Below, piece after piece: positions 55,451 through 64,000 of a stretch of DNA of 64,000 nucleotides. A model generated the notes under the pieces. It did not search any database. It was not told the DNA's origin and saw only the letters and a list, made by a program, of their open reading frames with translations. How positions within the stretch are numbered: position 1 is the first letter of the stretch; the number at the start of each line of letters is the position of its first letter. Source of the stretch: Sphingomonas caseinilytica (GTDB lineage Bacteria; Pseudomonadota; Alphaproteobacteria; Sphingomonadales; Sphingomonadaceae). The position numbers and the translations under genes were made by a program. The stretch spans positions 892,501 to 956,500 of the forward strand of contig NZ_JAMGBA010000002.1 of NCBI RefSeq assembly GCF_023516455.1, written 5' to 3'.

Positions 55451-57184
55451 TTGTCCCTTTACGCCCGCTATTCCGCGCTGCTCGACGGCATCCTTGACGA
55501 ACTGGTCGCGGAAGGAGCGCTGCCGCCCGAACTCAATCGCAAGGCCGTAGCGGTCGAACCGCCGCGCGATCCTTCGCATGGCGACCTCGCAACCAATGCC
55601 GCCATGGTACTGGCCAAGGGAGCCGGCACAAACCCGCGCGCGCTGGCGGAACAGGTCAAGCCGAAGCTTGAGGCTATACCCGGGGTTACTCAGGTGGACG
55701 TTGCCGGGCCGGGCTTCATCAACCTGCGCCTGACCGATGGTGCATGGCGCGACGAGCTGGTGACGATCCTTGCCGAAGGCGAGCGCTACGGATTGTCGAC
55801 CATCGGCAATAACGAGCGGGTCAACGTCGAATATGTCTCGGCCAATCCGACCGGCCCGATGCACATGGGCCATTGCCGCGGAGCCGTGGTTGGCGACTCC
55901 CTTGCCCGCTTGCTGGAAGCCGCCGGCTTTCGGGTAACCAAGGAATATTATGTCAACGATGCCGGCAGCCAGGTCGACACGCTCGCCCGGTCTGCGCACC
56001 TCCGTTATCGCGAGGCGCTGGGCGAGAATATCGGCGAGATACCGGAAGGGCTGTACCCGGGCGACTATTTGAAGCCGGTCGGAACGCTCCTGGCCGCCGA
56101 ATATGGCAACGATTGGGTCGGCAAGCCGGAAGCCGAGTGGCTTCAGCTGTTCAAGCAGAAGACGGTCGCCGCGATGCTCGACCTCATTCGGCACGACCTC
56201 AGCCTGCTTGGCATCCATCACGACATCTTCGCATCCGAGGCCGAGCTGCAAGCCTCCGGCAAGGTCGAAGAAGCGATGGAGAATCTTCGTTCGAAGGGCC
56301 TCGTATATGAGGGCCAGCTCGAGCGGCCGAAGAGCCTCGACGAACATGACGAATGGGAACCGGTCGAGCTGACCTTGTTTAAATCGAGCGAGTTCGGAGA
56401 CGACCAGGACCGGCCGATGAAGAAGTCGAACGGCAGCTGGACCTATTTCGGGGCCGACGCCGCCTATCACCTGAAGAAGGCCCAGTCGGCGGATCATCTG
56501 GTCAACATCTGGGGCGCCGACCACGCAGGGACTGTCAAGCGGGTGCAGGCGGCAGTCACGGCGCTGACCGACGGCCGCGTCGATCTCGACGTGAAGATCA
56601 TCCAGATGGTGAAGCTGCTTCGCGCCGGCGAGCCGATCAAGATGTCGAAGCGTGCCGGAAACTTCGTCACGCTGGCAGATGTGGTGCGCGAAGTCGGCAA
56701 GGACGTCGTCCGCTTCATGATGCTGACAAAGCGGACGGATTCGATGCTCGATTTCGACTTCGCCAAGGTCGTCGAGGCATCGAAGGACAACCCGGTTTTC
56801 TACGTCCAATATGCCCATGCGCGGATCAGTTCGCTGCAGCGAAAGGCAGTGGAGGCGGCGCTACCGCTCACTGACAAGGCCGACCTCGCATTACTCGACG
56901 CCGAGGAGCTTGGACTGGTCAAGCTAGCCGCCCAATATCCGCGCGTCGTCGAAGGTGCGGCGATGGCCCATGAGCCGCATCGTATCGCCTTCTACCTCTA
57001 CGATCTCGCGGCCGCATTCCATGCGCTTTGGAACCGCGGCAACGACGATCCCGAACGCCGCTTTCTCATTGAAAATAATCCACAACTTTCTCTGAGCAGG
57101 CTGGAACTGGCGCGCGGAATTGGGCAGATTATCAAGAATGGCCTCGGGCTGATGGGAGTGGAGGCCGCCGAGGAGATGCGCTGA
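55451..57184 (+). CDS. argS: arginyl-tRNA synthetase
   Basis: 577 residues, class I. The signatures are [14 protein letters not shown] (HIGH-type) near 136-149 and KMSKRAG (KMSKS-type) near 400, with the N-terminal Arg-specific domain first and the DALR anticodon domain with [13 protein letters not shown] at the end. TTG start followed by [10 protein letters not shown], a typical N-terminus; no ATG is placed better. It overlaps the first SPOR gene by TGATG. Confidence 0.96.
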   Translation: MSLYARYSALLDGILDELVAEGALPPELNRKAVAVEPPRDPSHGDLATNAAMVLAKGAGTNPRALAEQVKPKLEAIPGVTQVDVAGPGFINLRLTDGAWRDELVTILAEGERYGLSTIGNNERVNVEYVSANPTGPMHMGHCRGAVVGDSLARLLEAAGFRVTKEYYVNDAGSQVDTLARSAHLRYREALGENIGEIPEGLYPGDYLKPVGTLLAAEYGNDWVGKPEAEWLQLFKQKTVAAMLDLIRHDLSLLGIHHDIFASEAELQASGKVEEAMENLRSKGLVYEGQLERPKSLDEHDEWEPVELTLFKSSEFGDDQDRPMKKSNGSWTYFGADAAYHLKKAQSADHLVNIWGADHAGTVKRVQAAVTALTDGRVDLDVKIIQMVKLLRAGEPIKMSKRAGNFVTLADVVREVGKDVVRFMMLTKRTDSMLDFDFAKVVEASKDNPVFYVQYAHARISSLQRKAVEAALPLTDKADLALLDAEELGLVKLAAQYPRVVEGAAMAHEPHRIAFYLYDLAAAFHALWNRGNDDPERRFLIENNPQLSLSRLELARGIGQIIKNGLGLMGVEAAEEMR

Positions 57185-57915
57185 TGGCTGACGCGGGGGT
57201 GGTGAGGGATGCAAATCGGCTTCCCTGGCTCGAACCTTATCGCGCTCCAACCGGCAAGAAATCGAACCGGAAGACGGGTGTCGCCACCGCGATTGGCGCG
57301 ATCGGGCTGGCCGCGGTCGTGACCCTGCTCACCCGCGACTTGCCCTCTGGGCGGGAGGCGGAACCGGCAGCGGAAGCGCATGTGACCTTACCAGCTCCCG
57401 TCGAAATGCAGCCCCAGGTCGTGCTGCCGCCGCTGCATGTAAGCCAGACACCGACTGCAATAGTGAAGCCGACGCCGGCCTTTCGCAGGCCCGCGCCATT
57501 GCCCAGGCGAAAGATCAAGGCGGTCCCGACCGATACAGCCTATCGCGAGGTCGTGAGCGAGCAGGCTGGAGAAGCCGCCGCCGCGGAAGTGGTGGCGTCC
57601 GAAGCCGCCCTGGCGATCGCAGACATGCCTCTCCCGCCTGACCCGCCGCGCCCCGCAGTCGATCCGACCGCGCAGGTGGTCCGCGGCAAGACGGTACAGC
57701 TGGGTGTTTACTTGACCCGGACGGAGGCCGAGGCCGCCTGGAAAAGCACGGTGAGCGACTACACCTTCCTGGTCACCATGCCCAAGAGCATCGAAGCGAT
57801 TTCGATCCGGTCCAAGCGCTTCTATCGGCTTCAACTCGGCACTCCGTCGAAGAAGCATGCCAAGCTGCTGTGCGGCAATCTGAAGTCGATCGGCCGACCC
57901 TGCACGGTCGCCTGA
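57184..57915 (+). CDS. membrane-anchored SPOR domain protein 1
   Basis: 243 residues. A short cytoplasmic N-terminus with RLPWLEPY, one membrane helix (about 33-50), a Pro/Ala-rich periplasmic linker and a C-terminal SPOR domain (KTVQLGVYLTRTEAEAAWKS onward, about 168-243). SPOR binds glycan strands lacking peptides at the septum. Coupled to argS by TGATG. It shares its layout and the LPWLE motif with the next gene, so they are paralogues. Confidence 0.85.
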   Translation: MADAGVVRDANRLPWLEPYRAPTGKKSNRKTGVATAIGAIGLAAVVTLLTRDLPSGREAEPAAEAHVTLPAPVEMQPQVVLPPLHVSQTPTAIVKPTPAFRRPAPLPRRKIKAVPTDTAYREVVSEQAGEAAAAEVVASEAALAIADMPLPPDPPRPAVDPTAQVVRGKTVQLGVYLTRTEAEAAWKSTVSDYTFLVTMPKSIEAISIRSKRFYRLQLGTPSKKHAKLLCGNLKSIGRPCTVA

Positions 57916-58002
57916 GAGAGCGCAATTATTTGGCCAATGCCTCTCCCATATTGAACTAGCAGCCCCTAGTATGACCATCGAGTGAAGGGGAGAGTCACAA
58001 GC

Positions 58003-58692
58003 ATGAGCGATGGGCGGGCCTATGACGGCGATGCGCTGCCTTGGTTGGAGGCCGTCGAGAATGAGGACGGCCCGCGGGCAATTTCAGCGCGCAAGATGTT
58101 CATGGCGTTGCTGCTTGTCCTGCTTGCCGCGGCCGTTGTCGCCGGAACGATGTTCTGGATCGGCCGGCGCGATCCGGCTCCAGGTGGAGCGCCGCAGCTG
58201 ATCAAGGCGGAGCCAGGGCCCTATAAGGTTCGGCCGACCGACCCCGGCGGACTCGACGTTGCCGGCGATAGCGAAACGGCTTTCTCAACCAGTGCCGGGG
58301 AAGATCCCGACGCGGCTCTGGACGTCAAGAAGCTGCCGCAGGAAATGACCCCGCTACCGGTAGAGACTCCGGAGGCTGTACCTCCGCCGAAGAAGATTCC
58401 TCCGAATGAGGTAAAGGAGCCCGCTCCGGACACTGCAACGGCCTCAACGGCAGCATCCTCGGGACCAACGATTCAGCTTGGTGCCTATGCGTCGACCGTG
58501 AAGGCCGAGACGGCGTGGAAGCTGCTGTCCGGCCGCTTCCCGACCGTGGCCGCACTGAACAAGGTGGTCGTCACTGCAACGGTGGGAGGAAAGTCGGTCT
58601 TCCGCCTGCGCGCTACGGGCTCCTCCGATCAGACCAAGGCAGCCTGCGCTGCGCTGAAGGCTGCGGGCGAGAGCTGCCTGCCGGTGAACTGA
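58003..58692 (+). CDS. membrane-anchored SPOR domain protein 2
   Basis: 229 residues. N-terminal ALPWLEAVENEDG, membrane helix (about 33-53, MALLLVLLAAAVVAGTMFW), Pro/Glu-rich linker, and a C-terminal SPOR domain starting GPTIQLGAYASTVKAETAW. GGGGAGAG eight bases before the ATG at 58003 sets the start. It lies 87 bases after its paralogue and overlaps nagZ by TGATG. Confidence 0.85.
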   Translation: MSDGRAYDGDALPWLEAVENEDGPRAISARKMFMALLLVLLAAAVVAGTMFWIGRRDPAPGGAPQLIKAEPGPYKVRPTDPGGLDVAGDSETAFSTSAGEDPDAALDVKKLPQEMTPLPVETPEAVPPPKKIPPNEVKEPAPDTATASTAASSGPTIQLGAYASTVKAETAWKLLSGRFPTVAALNKVVVTATVGGKSVFRLRATGSSDQTKAACAALKAAGESCLPVN

Positions 58693-59699
58693 TGCAAGCG
58701 GCGATTTACGGCCTGGCCGGCACTGAAGTTTCGGCGGAAGAGAGGGATTTCTTCCGAGATGCCCGGCCAGCCGGCTATATTTTGTTCAAGCGAAATATTG
58801 AGTCGCGACAACAATTGCGAGCGCTGACGGATGCGCTTCGGGACCTTGAAGGCCATGACGAAGTGCCGATCCTGATCGACCAGGAGGGCGGGCGAGTGGC
58901 GCGCATGCGGCCACCCGAATGGCCGGCGTTCCCAAGCGGCGAAGCGTTCGACAAGCTCTACCAGCTAGCGCCTTCCAGCGCGATCGAGGCGGCGCGGGTC
59001 AATGCAAGGGCATTGGGGCTGATGCTCCACGAGGTCGGAGTGAACGTCGACTGCCTGCCGATGCTCGACGTTCGCCAGCCCGGCGCGACCGATATCGTCG
59101 GCGACCGCGCGCTCGGTGCCGAACCCATGCAGGTGGCGGCGCTGGGCAAGGCCATGCTGGAAGGCTTGCGCAGTGCCGGCACCTTGGGCGTCATCAAGCA
59201 TATCCCTGGACATGGCCGGGCGCTGGTCGACAGCCATCTGGAACTGCCGGTGGTCGATGCCACGGATGATGAACTGCTGGTCGACCTGGAGCCGTTCGAG
59301 CGGATGCGGGAAGCGCCGATGGGGATGACCAGCCACATCCTCTACACCGCCTGGGATTCCGAACGGCCTGCCTCGCAATCGCCGTTCATCATCCATGAGA
59401 TCATCCGACAGCGGATCGGCTTCGACGGTTTCCTGATGAGCGACGACATCGGCATGGAGGCGTTGGCGGGAGACCACGGCCAGCGAGCGGCGGCCTGTGT
59501 CGCCGCGGGTTGCGACGTCGCGCTGCATTGCGACGGCAAGATGGAGAATATGCGTCTGGTCGCCAATGCGGTTGGCGACATTTCAGCGGAAGGTGCGTCG
59601 AGGCTGGCGAGGGCCATGGCGATGCGCTTCACGCCCGATGACGAAATGAATTTCGCCGAGGCCGTCACCAAGCGCGACGCGCTTCTGGCGCTGGTTTGA
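58692..59699 (+). CDS. nagZ: beta-N-acetylhexosaminidase NagZ
   Basis: 335 residues, GH3 family. It removes GlcNAc from anhydro-muropeptides in wall recycling. PILIDQEGGRVARMRPPEWP near 57-76, the KHIPGHGRALVDSH motif with the catalytic His, and FDGFLMSDDIGMEAL with the Asp nucleophile. The start overlaps the SPOR gene stop. No export signal: cytoplasmic. Confidence 0.95.
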   Translation: MQAAIYGLAGTEVSAEERDFFRDARPAGYILFKRNIESRQQLRALTDALRDLEGHDEVPILIDQEGGRVARMRPPEWPAFPSGEAFDKLYQLAPSSAIEAARVNARALGLMLHEVGVNVDCLPMLDVRQPGATDIVGDRALGAEPMQVAALGKAMLEGLRSAGTLGVIKHIPGHGRALVDSHLELPVVDATDDELLVDLEPFERMREAPMGMTSHILYTAWDSERPASQSPFIIHEIIRQRIGFDGFLMSDDIGMEALAGDHGQRAAACVAAGCDVALHCDGKMENMRLVANAVGDISAEGASRLARAMAMRFTPDDEMNFAEAVTKRDALLALV

Positions 59700-59720
59700 A
59701 TTACGGCATAGTCTGGCTCC

Positions 59721-60479
59721 ATGGGGGATGAAGAGCTGTTCGTTGCGCCGGCGCGCGAAGACGAGGCGCTGAACCTCAGCCTCGACGGCTGGGAAGGCCC
59801 GCTCGACCTGCTTTTGAGCCTTGCCCGCCAGCAAAAGGTCGACCTCCACCAGATTTCCATCCTGGCATTGGTCGAGCAGTATCTGGCCTATATCGAGGGC
59901 GCCCGGACGCTGCGCCTGGAAATCGCCGCCGATTATCTGGTGATGGCGGCATGGTTGGCTTACCTTAAGAGCTGCCTGCTGCTTCCCAAGGATCCGACGG
60001 TCGATCCATCGCCGGAAGAGCTTGCGATGCGCTTGCAGCTTCGGCTGCAGCGGCTCGATGCAATGCGCGATGCGGGAGCCCGGCTGATGGGGCGTGACCG
60101 GATCGGCCGCGATGTCTTCGCTCGCGGCGCGCCGGAGGGGCTGAAGCTGGTCCGCAAATCCGCCTGGCAGGTCACCCCGTTCGAGCTGTTCGCCGCCTAT
60201 GGACGGGTCAAGGCGCGCACCGCGCCAGCGATGCATGTCGTCGCGCATCGCGCCGTGATGACCTTGGAAGATGCTATCCAGCGCGTCGCGGCCTTGCTCG
60301 GGCAGGCCCTGGACTGGACGACGCTCGAAGCCTTTCTTCCCGCCACCGGCGATCCGCAATACCGCAAGTCGGCGCTGGCAAGCAGCTTCGTCGCTGCGCT
60401 GGAACTGGCTCGGCAGGGCAAGCTCCAGATCGAACAGCAAGAAAGTTTCGGCGAACTGCTCGTCCGGAAGGCAGCCTGA
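59721..60479 (+). CDS. scpA: segregation and condensation protein A
   Basis: 252 residues, kleisin subunit of the SMC complex. Start LNLSLDGWEGPLDLLLSLAR and VDLHQISILALVEQYL are classic; the C-terminal winged helix is near 175-250. It bridges SMC heads with ScpB. Overlaps scpB by TGATG. smc is not in the window. Confidence 0.95.
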   Translation: MGDEELFVAPAREDEALNLSLDGWEGPLDLLLSLARQQKVDLHQISILALVEQYLAYIEGARTLRLEIAADYLVMAAWLAYLKSCLLLPKDPTVDPSPEELAMRLQLRLQRLDAMRDAGARLMGRDRIGRDVFARGAPEGLKLVRKSAWQVTPFELFAAYGRVKARTAPAMHVVAHRAVMTLEDAIQRVAALLGQALDWTTLEAFLPATGDPQYRKSALASSFVAALELARQGKLQIEQQESFGELLVRKAA

Positions 60480-61045
60480 TGGACGATTTTCAGCGCGCGG
60501 TCGAAGCGGCTGTATTCGCTTCCGAAAGCCCCCTCAGCGTCGAGGAAATCGCCGGCTATGTCGGCGAAGGCGACATCGACTCCGCACTGGCCGGCCTGGC
60601 CGAGCGATACGCCGGTCATGGTGTCGAACTGGTGGAGCGTGGTGGCCGCTGGCATTTCCAGACCGCCCCGGATCTCGCGCACATCCTTCGCCGGACCAGG
60701 GAGGACGCACGGCGTCTGTCTCGCGCGGCGACGGAAACGCTCGCGATCATCGCTTACCACGAGCCGGTCAGCCGGGCCGAGATCGAGGCGATCCGCGGCG
60801 TGCAGATCAGCAAGGGTACTCTCGACGTGCTGATGGAAGCGGGATGGGTTCGCACCGCCGGACGCCGGGAATCCCCGGGGCGGCCGCTGCTCTACGCGAC
60901 CACATCTGATTTCCTGACCCATTTCGGCTTGTCGTCGCGACGCGATTTGCCTGGAATCGACGATCTGAAGGCCGCCGGCCTGCTCGACCCACTCGAAGAG
61001 TCCGTTTTTCAGCTTCAGCTAGAAACTGAAGGCGAGGACGACTAA
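60479..61045 (+). CDS. scpB: segregation and condensation protein B
   Basis: 188 residues with two winged-helix domains. VEAAVFASESPLSVEEIAGY at the start, then SRAATETLAIIAYHEPVSRAEIEAIRG, and GRRESPGRPLLYATT. It pairs with ScpA to close the SMC ring. Directly coupled to scpA. Confidence 0.96.
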   Translation: MDDFQRAVEAAVFASESPLSVEEIAGYVGEGDIDSALAGLAERYAGHGVELVERGGRWHFQTAPDLAHILRRTREDARRLSRAATETLAIIAYHEPVSRAEIEAIRGVQISKGTLDVLMEAGWVRTAGRRESPGRPLLYATTSDFLTHFGLSSRRDLPGIDDLKAAGLLDPLEESVFQLQLETEGEDD

Positions 61046-61078
61046 GACGTTCCCAAAGTCTTTTACCGGAGTTTCCTC

Positions 61079-61336
61079 ATGGGCGGTTTCAGCCTCTGGC
61101 ATATCCTGATTTTCGCGGTCATCGTCCTGTTGCTGTTCGGAGGAAATCGCTTCTCCAACATGATGGGCGACGTGGCCAAGGGGCTGAAGAGCTTCAAGCA
61201 AGGCCTGGCCGACGACGAGAAGCCGGCCGAGCAGAAGCAGATTCCGCCACAGCAGCCGATCGACGTCACGCCGCGACCCGCCGAGCCGACCGCGACGCCG
61301 ACGGCCACGCCGACCGACGATCAGTCGCGTCAGTAA
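61079..61336 (+). CDS. tatA: twin-arginine translocase subunit TatA
   Basis: 85 residues. A short membrane helix ([19 protein letters not shown]) followed by an amphipathic helix with [16 protein letters not shown], then a polar Pro/Thr tail. TatA forms the pore that moves folded proteins. First gene of tatABC; 33 bases after scpB. Confidence 0.95.
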   Translation: MGGFSLWHILIFAVIVLLLFGGNRFSNMMGDVAKGLKSFKQGLADDEKPAEQKQIPPQQPIDVTPRPAEPTATPTATPTDDQSRQ

Positions 61337-61365
61337 TCACGGCTAGAATCTGATAGAGTCCGCCG

Positions 61366-61737
61366 ATGTTCGGCGTCGATACCAGCGAACTGCTCGTTGT
61401 GGCGGTAGTGGCCCTTTTGTTCATCGGGCCCAAGGAGCTGCCGCGCGTCATGATGATGGTCGGCCGCTGGGTCGGGAAGATCCGCGGCTATGCCCGCCAT
61501 TTCACCTCCGGAATCGAAAATGTGATCCGCGAAGCCGAGCTGGAGGAAATGGAGAAGACATGGCGCGAACAGAATGACCTCATCATGAAGCAGTTTCCGC
61601 CCAACGCGACCTACGAGGAACCGAAGCCCGTCATGACGTCGCTGCCGCCGGACGAGGGCCAGCCGGGGCTGCCGCTTGAAGCGCCCCCAGCGCCGGACGA
61701 GGATCCCACGCCACCTGAAGACCGGCCGCTTCCATGA
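61366..61737 (+). CDS. tatB: twin-arginine translocase subunit TatB
   Basis: 123 residues. FGVDTSELLVVAVVALLFIGP then KELPRVMMMVGRWVGKIRGYARHF, the TatB form of the hinge and amphipathic helix, with an acidic helix and a Pro-rich tail. It joins TatC to recognise the twin-arginine signal. Overlaps tatC by ATGA. Confidence 0.95.
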   Translation: MFGVDTSELLVVAVVALLFIGPKELPRVMMMVGRWVGKIRGYARHFTSGIENVIREAELEEMEKTWREQNDLIMKQFPPNATYEEPKPVMTSLPPDEGQPGLPLEAPPAPDEDPTPPEDRPLP

Positions 61738-62603
61738 TCAGCGATATCGATGAAACCAAGGCGCCGCTGGTCGACCATCTGATCGAGCTTCGCCGCCGGC
61801 TATTGTGGTGCGTCGCGGCGATCGCCGCCGGTTTCTTCATCTGCCTCTACTTCGCCAAGCCGATCTTCGCGATCCTGGTGCAGCCGCTGCTGGCCGCCGG
61901 CCAGGGCAAGCTCATCTACACCGATATTTTCGAGGCCTTCTTCGTCGAAGTGAAAGTGGCCTTCTTCGCGGCGCTGATGTTCAGCTTTCCCGTGATCGCG
62001 ACGCAGATGTGGCGGTTCATCGCGCCGGGGCTCTACGCCAAGGAGAAGAAGGCGTTTCTGCCCTTCCTCATCATGACGCCCTTCTTCTTCATTGCCGGCG
62101 CAAGCTTTGCTTATTTCGTGGCAATGCCCTGGGCGCTGAAGTTCCTTCTCGGCTTCGAAGGCGAGGTTGGCGGCGTTACCCAGGAGGCGCTGCCCGCCAT
62201 CGGTAATTATATGAATTTTTCGATGCGGTTCCTGTTCGGGTTCGGCGTCGCATTCCTGCTGCCGGTGCTGCTGATGGTGCTGGAGCGCGCCGGTATCGTC
62301 ACCCGCGAACAGCTGGCGAAATCGCGTCGCTATGCGATCGTCGTTGCCGCGGCGGTTTCCGCGGTGCTGACCCCGCCGGACGTCGTGTCGATGCTGTTGA
62401 TGCTCGTGCCGCTCTACACGCTGTATGAGTTCGCGATCCTGGCCATTCGGCTGACCCACTGGAGAGCGGCTCGCAAGGCCGCCGTTTCGGGACAAAATTT
62501 GGGCCCGAAAACGCCACCGGGGGGGGGGAGGGTTGGCGATTCCGGGCCCATTTCGTCGGATAGCGAGAGCGGGGGGGCAAAAGGTCACTATCCGCCCAGT
62601 TAA
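61734..62603 (+). CDS. tatC: twin-arginine translocase subunit TatC
   Basis: 289 residues with six membrane helices. LVDHLIELRRRLLWCVAAI at the start, FFVEVKVAFFAALMFSFPV, FIAPGLYAKEKKAFLPF and FGVAFLLPVLLMVLERAGIV are TatC hallmarks. The core ends near residue 255 with RAARKAA. A hydrophilic Gly/Ser tail of about 35 residues follows and contains a run of ten G (62519-62528), so tail length could vary by slippage or reflect a read error. Confidence 0.95.
   Translation: MISDIDETKAPLVDHLIELRRRLLWCVAAIAAGFFICLYFAKPIFAILVQPLLAAGQGKLIYTDIFEAFFVEVKVAFFAALMFSFPVIATQMWRFIAPGLYAKEKKAFLPFLIMTPFFFIAGASFAYFVAMPWALKFLLGFEGEVGGVTQEALPAIGNYMNFSMRFLFGFGVAFLLPVLLMVLERAGIVTREQLAKSRRYAIVVAAAVSAVLTPPDVVSMLLMLVPLYTLYEFAILAIRLTHWRAARKAAVSGQNLGPKTPPGGGRVGDSGPISSDSESGGAKGHYPPS
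62519..62528 (+). repeat. ten-base G homopolymer in the tatC tail
   Basis: Ten consecutive G within the last quarter of tatC, followed by A and three more G; a seven-G run lies at 62571-62577. Length change would alter the tail frame but not the conserved core. Confidence 0.85.
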
Positions 62604-62676
62604 ACGCCCTTTTTTCGGTCTCGGTTCCGCCTGAAGTTAAATTAATTCAACGGTTCGTCGCATTTTTTGCAACGAC

Positions 62677-64000
62677 TTACCGGTCCGGAAAAATCGGTAC
62701 GGTAACGGCATAGCGGCCAAGCTTCCGATCAAGCGGCGAGCGGAGCTGGCGGGCCAGCCCTTCGACGATCCGTTCGAACTGCATCCGTGCGACGTCGGAT
62801 GTGTCGCCATCCGGAACCAGAACCGCCGAGGTGATCGCCAGCGTGGCCGTCAACTCGTCGTCGCGGCGGAGCGAAATCTCGACGATGTCGTCCGGCTGGC
62901 GGAGCATCGCATATTCGACGATCTCGGTGATCAGGAACGCTACCGCAACCGCGACGTCCTGCGTCGTGTTAGGCGCATCCAGTTCCAAATCGATGCGCAT
63001 CTTGCGCGCTTCGACCGGGGCGCTGGAACGAAGGTCCGCCGTCAGTTCGGTCAGCAGCGGCCGAAGGGCGATACCCCGATTCTCCTCGAGTTCCGCATAA
63101 TGGTGACGGTGGACGACCGACAGTGCGTCGACCCTTCGTCCAATGGCCGAATAGGCCGCCTTCGCCTCGGGCCTATCCGCGCTTCTACCGTGGATGCTGA
63201 GCAGGGACGCGACGACCTGGAGGTTGTTCTTCACGCGATGATGAACTTCGCGGACCAGCCTTCGCTGGCCTTCCAGCGCCTCCAGCGCCTCGCGCTCGGC
63301 GCCTTCGATTCGGTCGACGGCCCGTTCGAACGCTATCGACACGTCGCGGATTTCGGTTGCCGCTCCGAATTTGGTCCCAAGCTCCAATCCTTGTTCGCCG
63401 GGCTGATATTCCAGAACCGCGGTCTTCAGCCGGGCGAGGGGCAGCAGGATCAGGCGGCGAACAAGCAGCCAGCTAAGCAACGCGGCGACTGCCCACATCA
63501 GCAGAGGCAGGTAGATGATGGCCCGATCGATCTGTGTCGCGGACGCCAACGGCGTTACCACCTTGACCTGCAGCTGCCCGTTGCTGATCGGATGAATCTT
63601 CTCGAAGCTTCGCAAATTTCCTGCGAGTGGCCGGTCGATTACGGCGATTTCACTTGTGCCATCGGCGACGGACAGCCGGTAAATATCGCCGGTCGGTTCA
63701 TCAGCTGCTTTCTGCAGCTCCGCGATGGTGAGGACTCCGGTTGCCATCCCACCGATGACGCCAAGCCGGTAATGGATCAGGCCGCGGGGGGAGACCCAGG
63801 CCCTCACGTCGCCAGGGGCGACCAGCCAATCCTCATGCTCTGCCTGAAACGACCCGATCGTGCACAGTGTTTTCCCCTGTGCATCGCGAAGCCTGAACCG
63901 CTGGCCCACGGCCGGAGCGACGGCCAGCGAGCGGGCTGCAGTGGCGCAGGGATCGGATGGATTGGACGCAAATGCGGCGTTGGACGCGATCCGCAAGGCA
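62677..64000 (-). CDS. sensor-kinase-like protein with HisKA_2 domain and degenerate ATPase domain (partial)
   Basis: At least 440 residues; the frame stays open to the window edge, so the N-terminus is missing. A periplasmic sensor part is followed by a membrane helix (IIYLPLLMWAVAALLSWLLV), a HAMP-like stretch, and the HisKA_2/HWE-type phospho-acceptor REVHHRVKNNLQVVASLL. The following ATPase-like domain lacks the usual Asn of the N box (LITEIVEYAM) and the DxGxG motif (ITSAVLVPDGD). It may act as a phosphotransferase or need a partner. Converges with tatC across 73 bases. Confidence 0.8.
   Translation of the reverse strand, partial: ALRIASNAAFASNPSDPCATAARSLAVAPAVGQRFRLRDAQGKTLCTIGSFQAEHEDWLVAPGDVRAWVSPRGLIHYRLGVIGGMATGVLTIAELQKAADEPTGDIYRLSVADGTSEIAVIDRPLAGNLRSFEKIHPISNGQLQVKVVTPLASATQIDRAIIYLPLLMWAVAALLSWLLVRRLILLPLARLKTAVLEYQPGEQGLELGTKFGAATEIRDVSIAFERAVDRIEGAEREALEALEGQRRLVREVHHRVKNNLQVVASLLSIHGRSADRPEAKAAYSAIGRRVDALSVVHRHHYAELEENRGIALRPLLTELTADLRSSAPVEARKMRIDLELDAPNTTQDVAVAVAFLITEIVEYAMLRQPDDIVEISLRRDDELTATLAITSAVLVPDGDTSDVARMQFERIVEGLARQLRSPLDRKLGRYAVTVPIFPDR

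Noticed and set aside
55412-56818. 468-codon open frame antisense to argS
   Set aside because: Same reason: argS signatures are clear and this frame is a shadow.

Overview
The window reads as one contiguous, GC-rich chromosomal segment of an alphaproteobacterium, most probably a member of the Sphingomonadales. This is an inference from gene content: rpsM-rpsK-rpoA, a complete mraZ-to-ftsZ division cluster with a DAP-type MurE, BamB next to Der, a KaiC-like ATPase with a hybrid kinase, CHRD and DUF418 proteins, and many 4-base ATGA or GTGA gene overlaps. There is no insertion sequence, integrase, CRISPR array, rRNA or tRNA that I can support, and no gene-free stretch longer than about 300 bases.

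Layout. (1) 1-5.3 kb: the end of the ribosomal protein/alpha operon (rpsM end, rpsK, rpoA) and rplQ, separated by 3.1 kb of unrelated genes (small secreted protein, SBP56-like propeller, membrane proteins). Near-identical terminators follow rpoA and rplQ. (2) 5.3-13.4 kb: accessory genes: DsbA-like oxidoreductase, small membrane and secreted proteins, a Gly/Tyr/Asn-rich secreted protein, a kaiC-like gene with a hybrid histidine kinase, an ArsR/AHSA1 pair, and a membrane-anchored TIR protein. (3) 13.5-29.7 kb: housekeeping genes mixed with accessory ones: guaA, panB, a YfgM-like protein, bamB, der, an Hpt protein, bfr and bfd with matching Fur-type boxes, and purL. (4) 29.8-53.7 kb: the division and cell-wall cluster mraZ-rsmH-ftsL-ftsI-murE-murF-mraY-murD-ftsW-murG-murC-murB-ddl-ftsQ-ftsA, an MFS transporter gene, ftsZ, then a TPR/SPOR protein and a dGTPase-like gene. 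(5) 53.7-64 kb: small envelope proteins, argS, two tandem SPOR proteins, nagZ, scpA-scpB, tatA-tatB-tatC, and a sensor-kinase-like protein cut by the window end.

How the genes work together. Genes from mraZ to ftsA form a nearly gapless head-to-tail series that makes lipid II (MurE/F/D/C/B, Ddl, MraY, MurG) and the divisome (FtsL, FtsI, FtsW, FtsQ, FtsA). ftsZ is uncoupled from it by the transporter gene and a 183-base upstream region holding five GANTC sites in 96 bases. The argS-SPOR-SPOR-nagZ-scpAB-tatABC series links septal peptidoglycan binding, wall recycling, chromosome condensation and protein export.

The best candidates for new biology are: the KaiC-like/pseudo-receiver kinase pair without kaiB; the membrane TIR protein; the GANTC cluster before ftsZ; the 20-base-phased repeats plus DnaA box before mraZ; the terminal kinase-like protein with a degenerate ATPase domain; and sigma-EcfG-like promoters before a Met/Asn/Asp-rich lipoprotein and a CHRD protein. 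None is proven to be an undescribed system from sequence alone.
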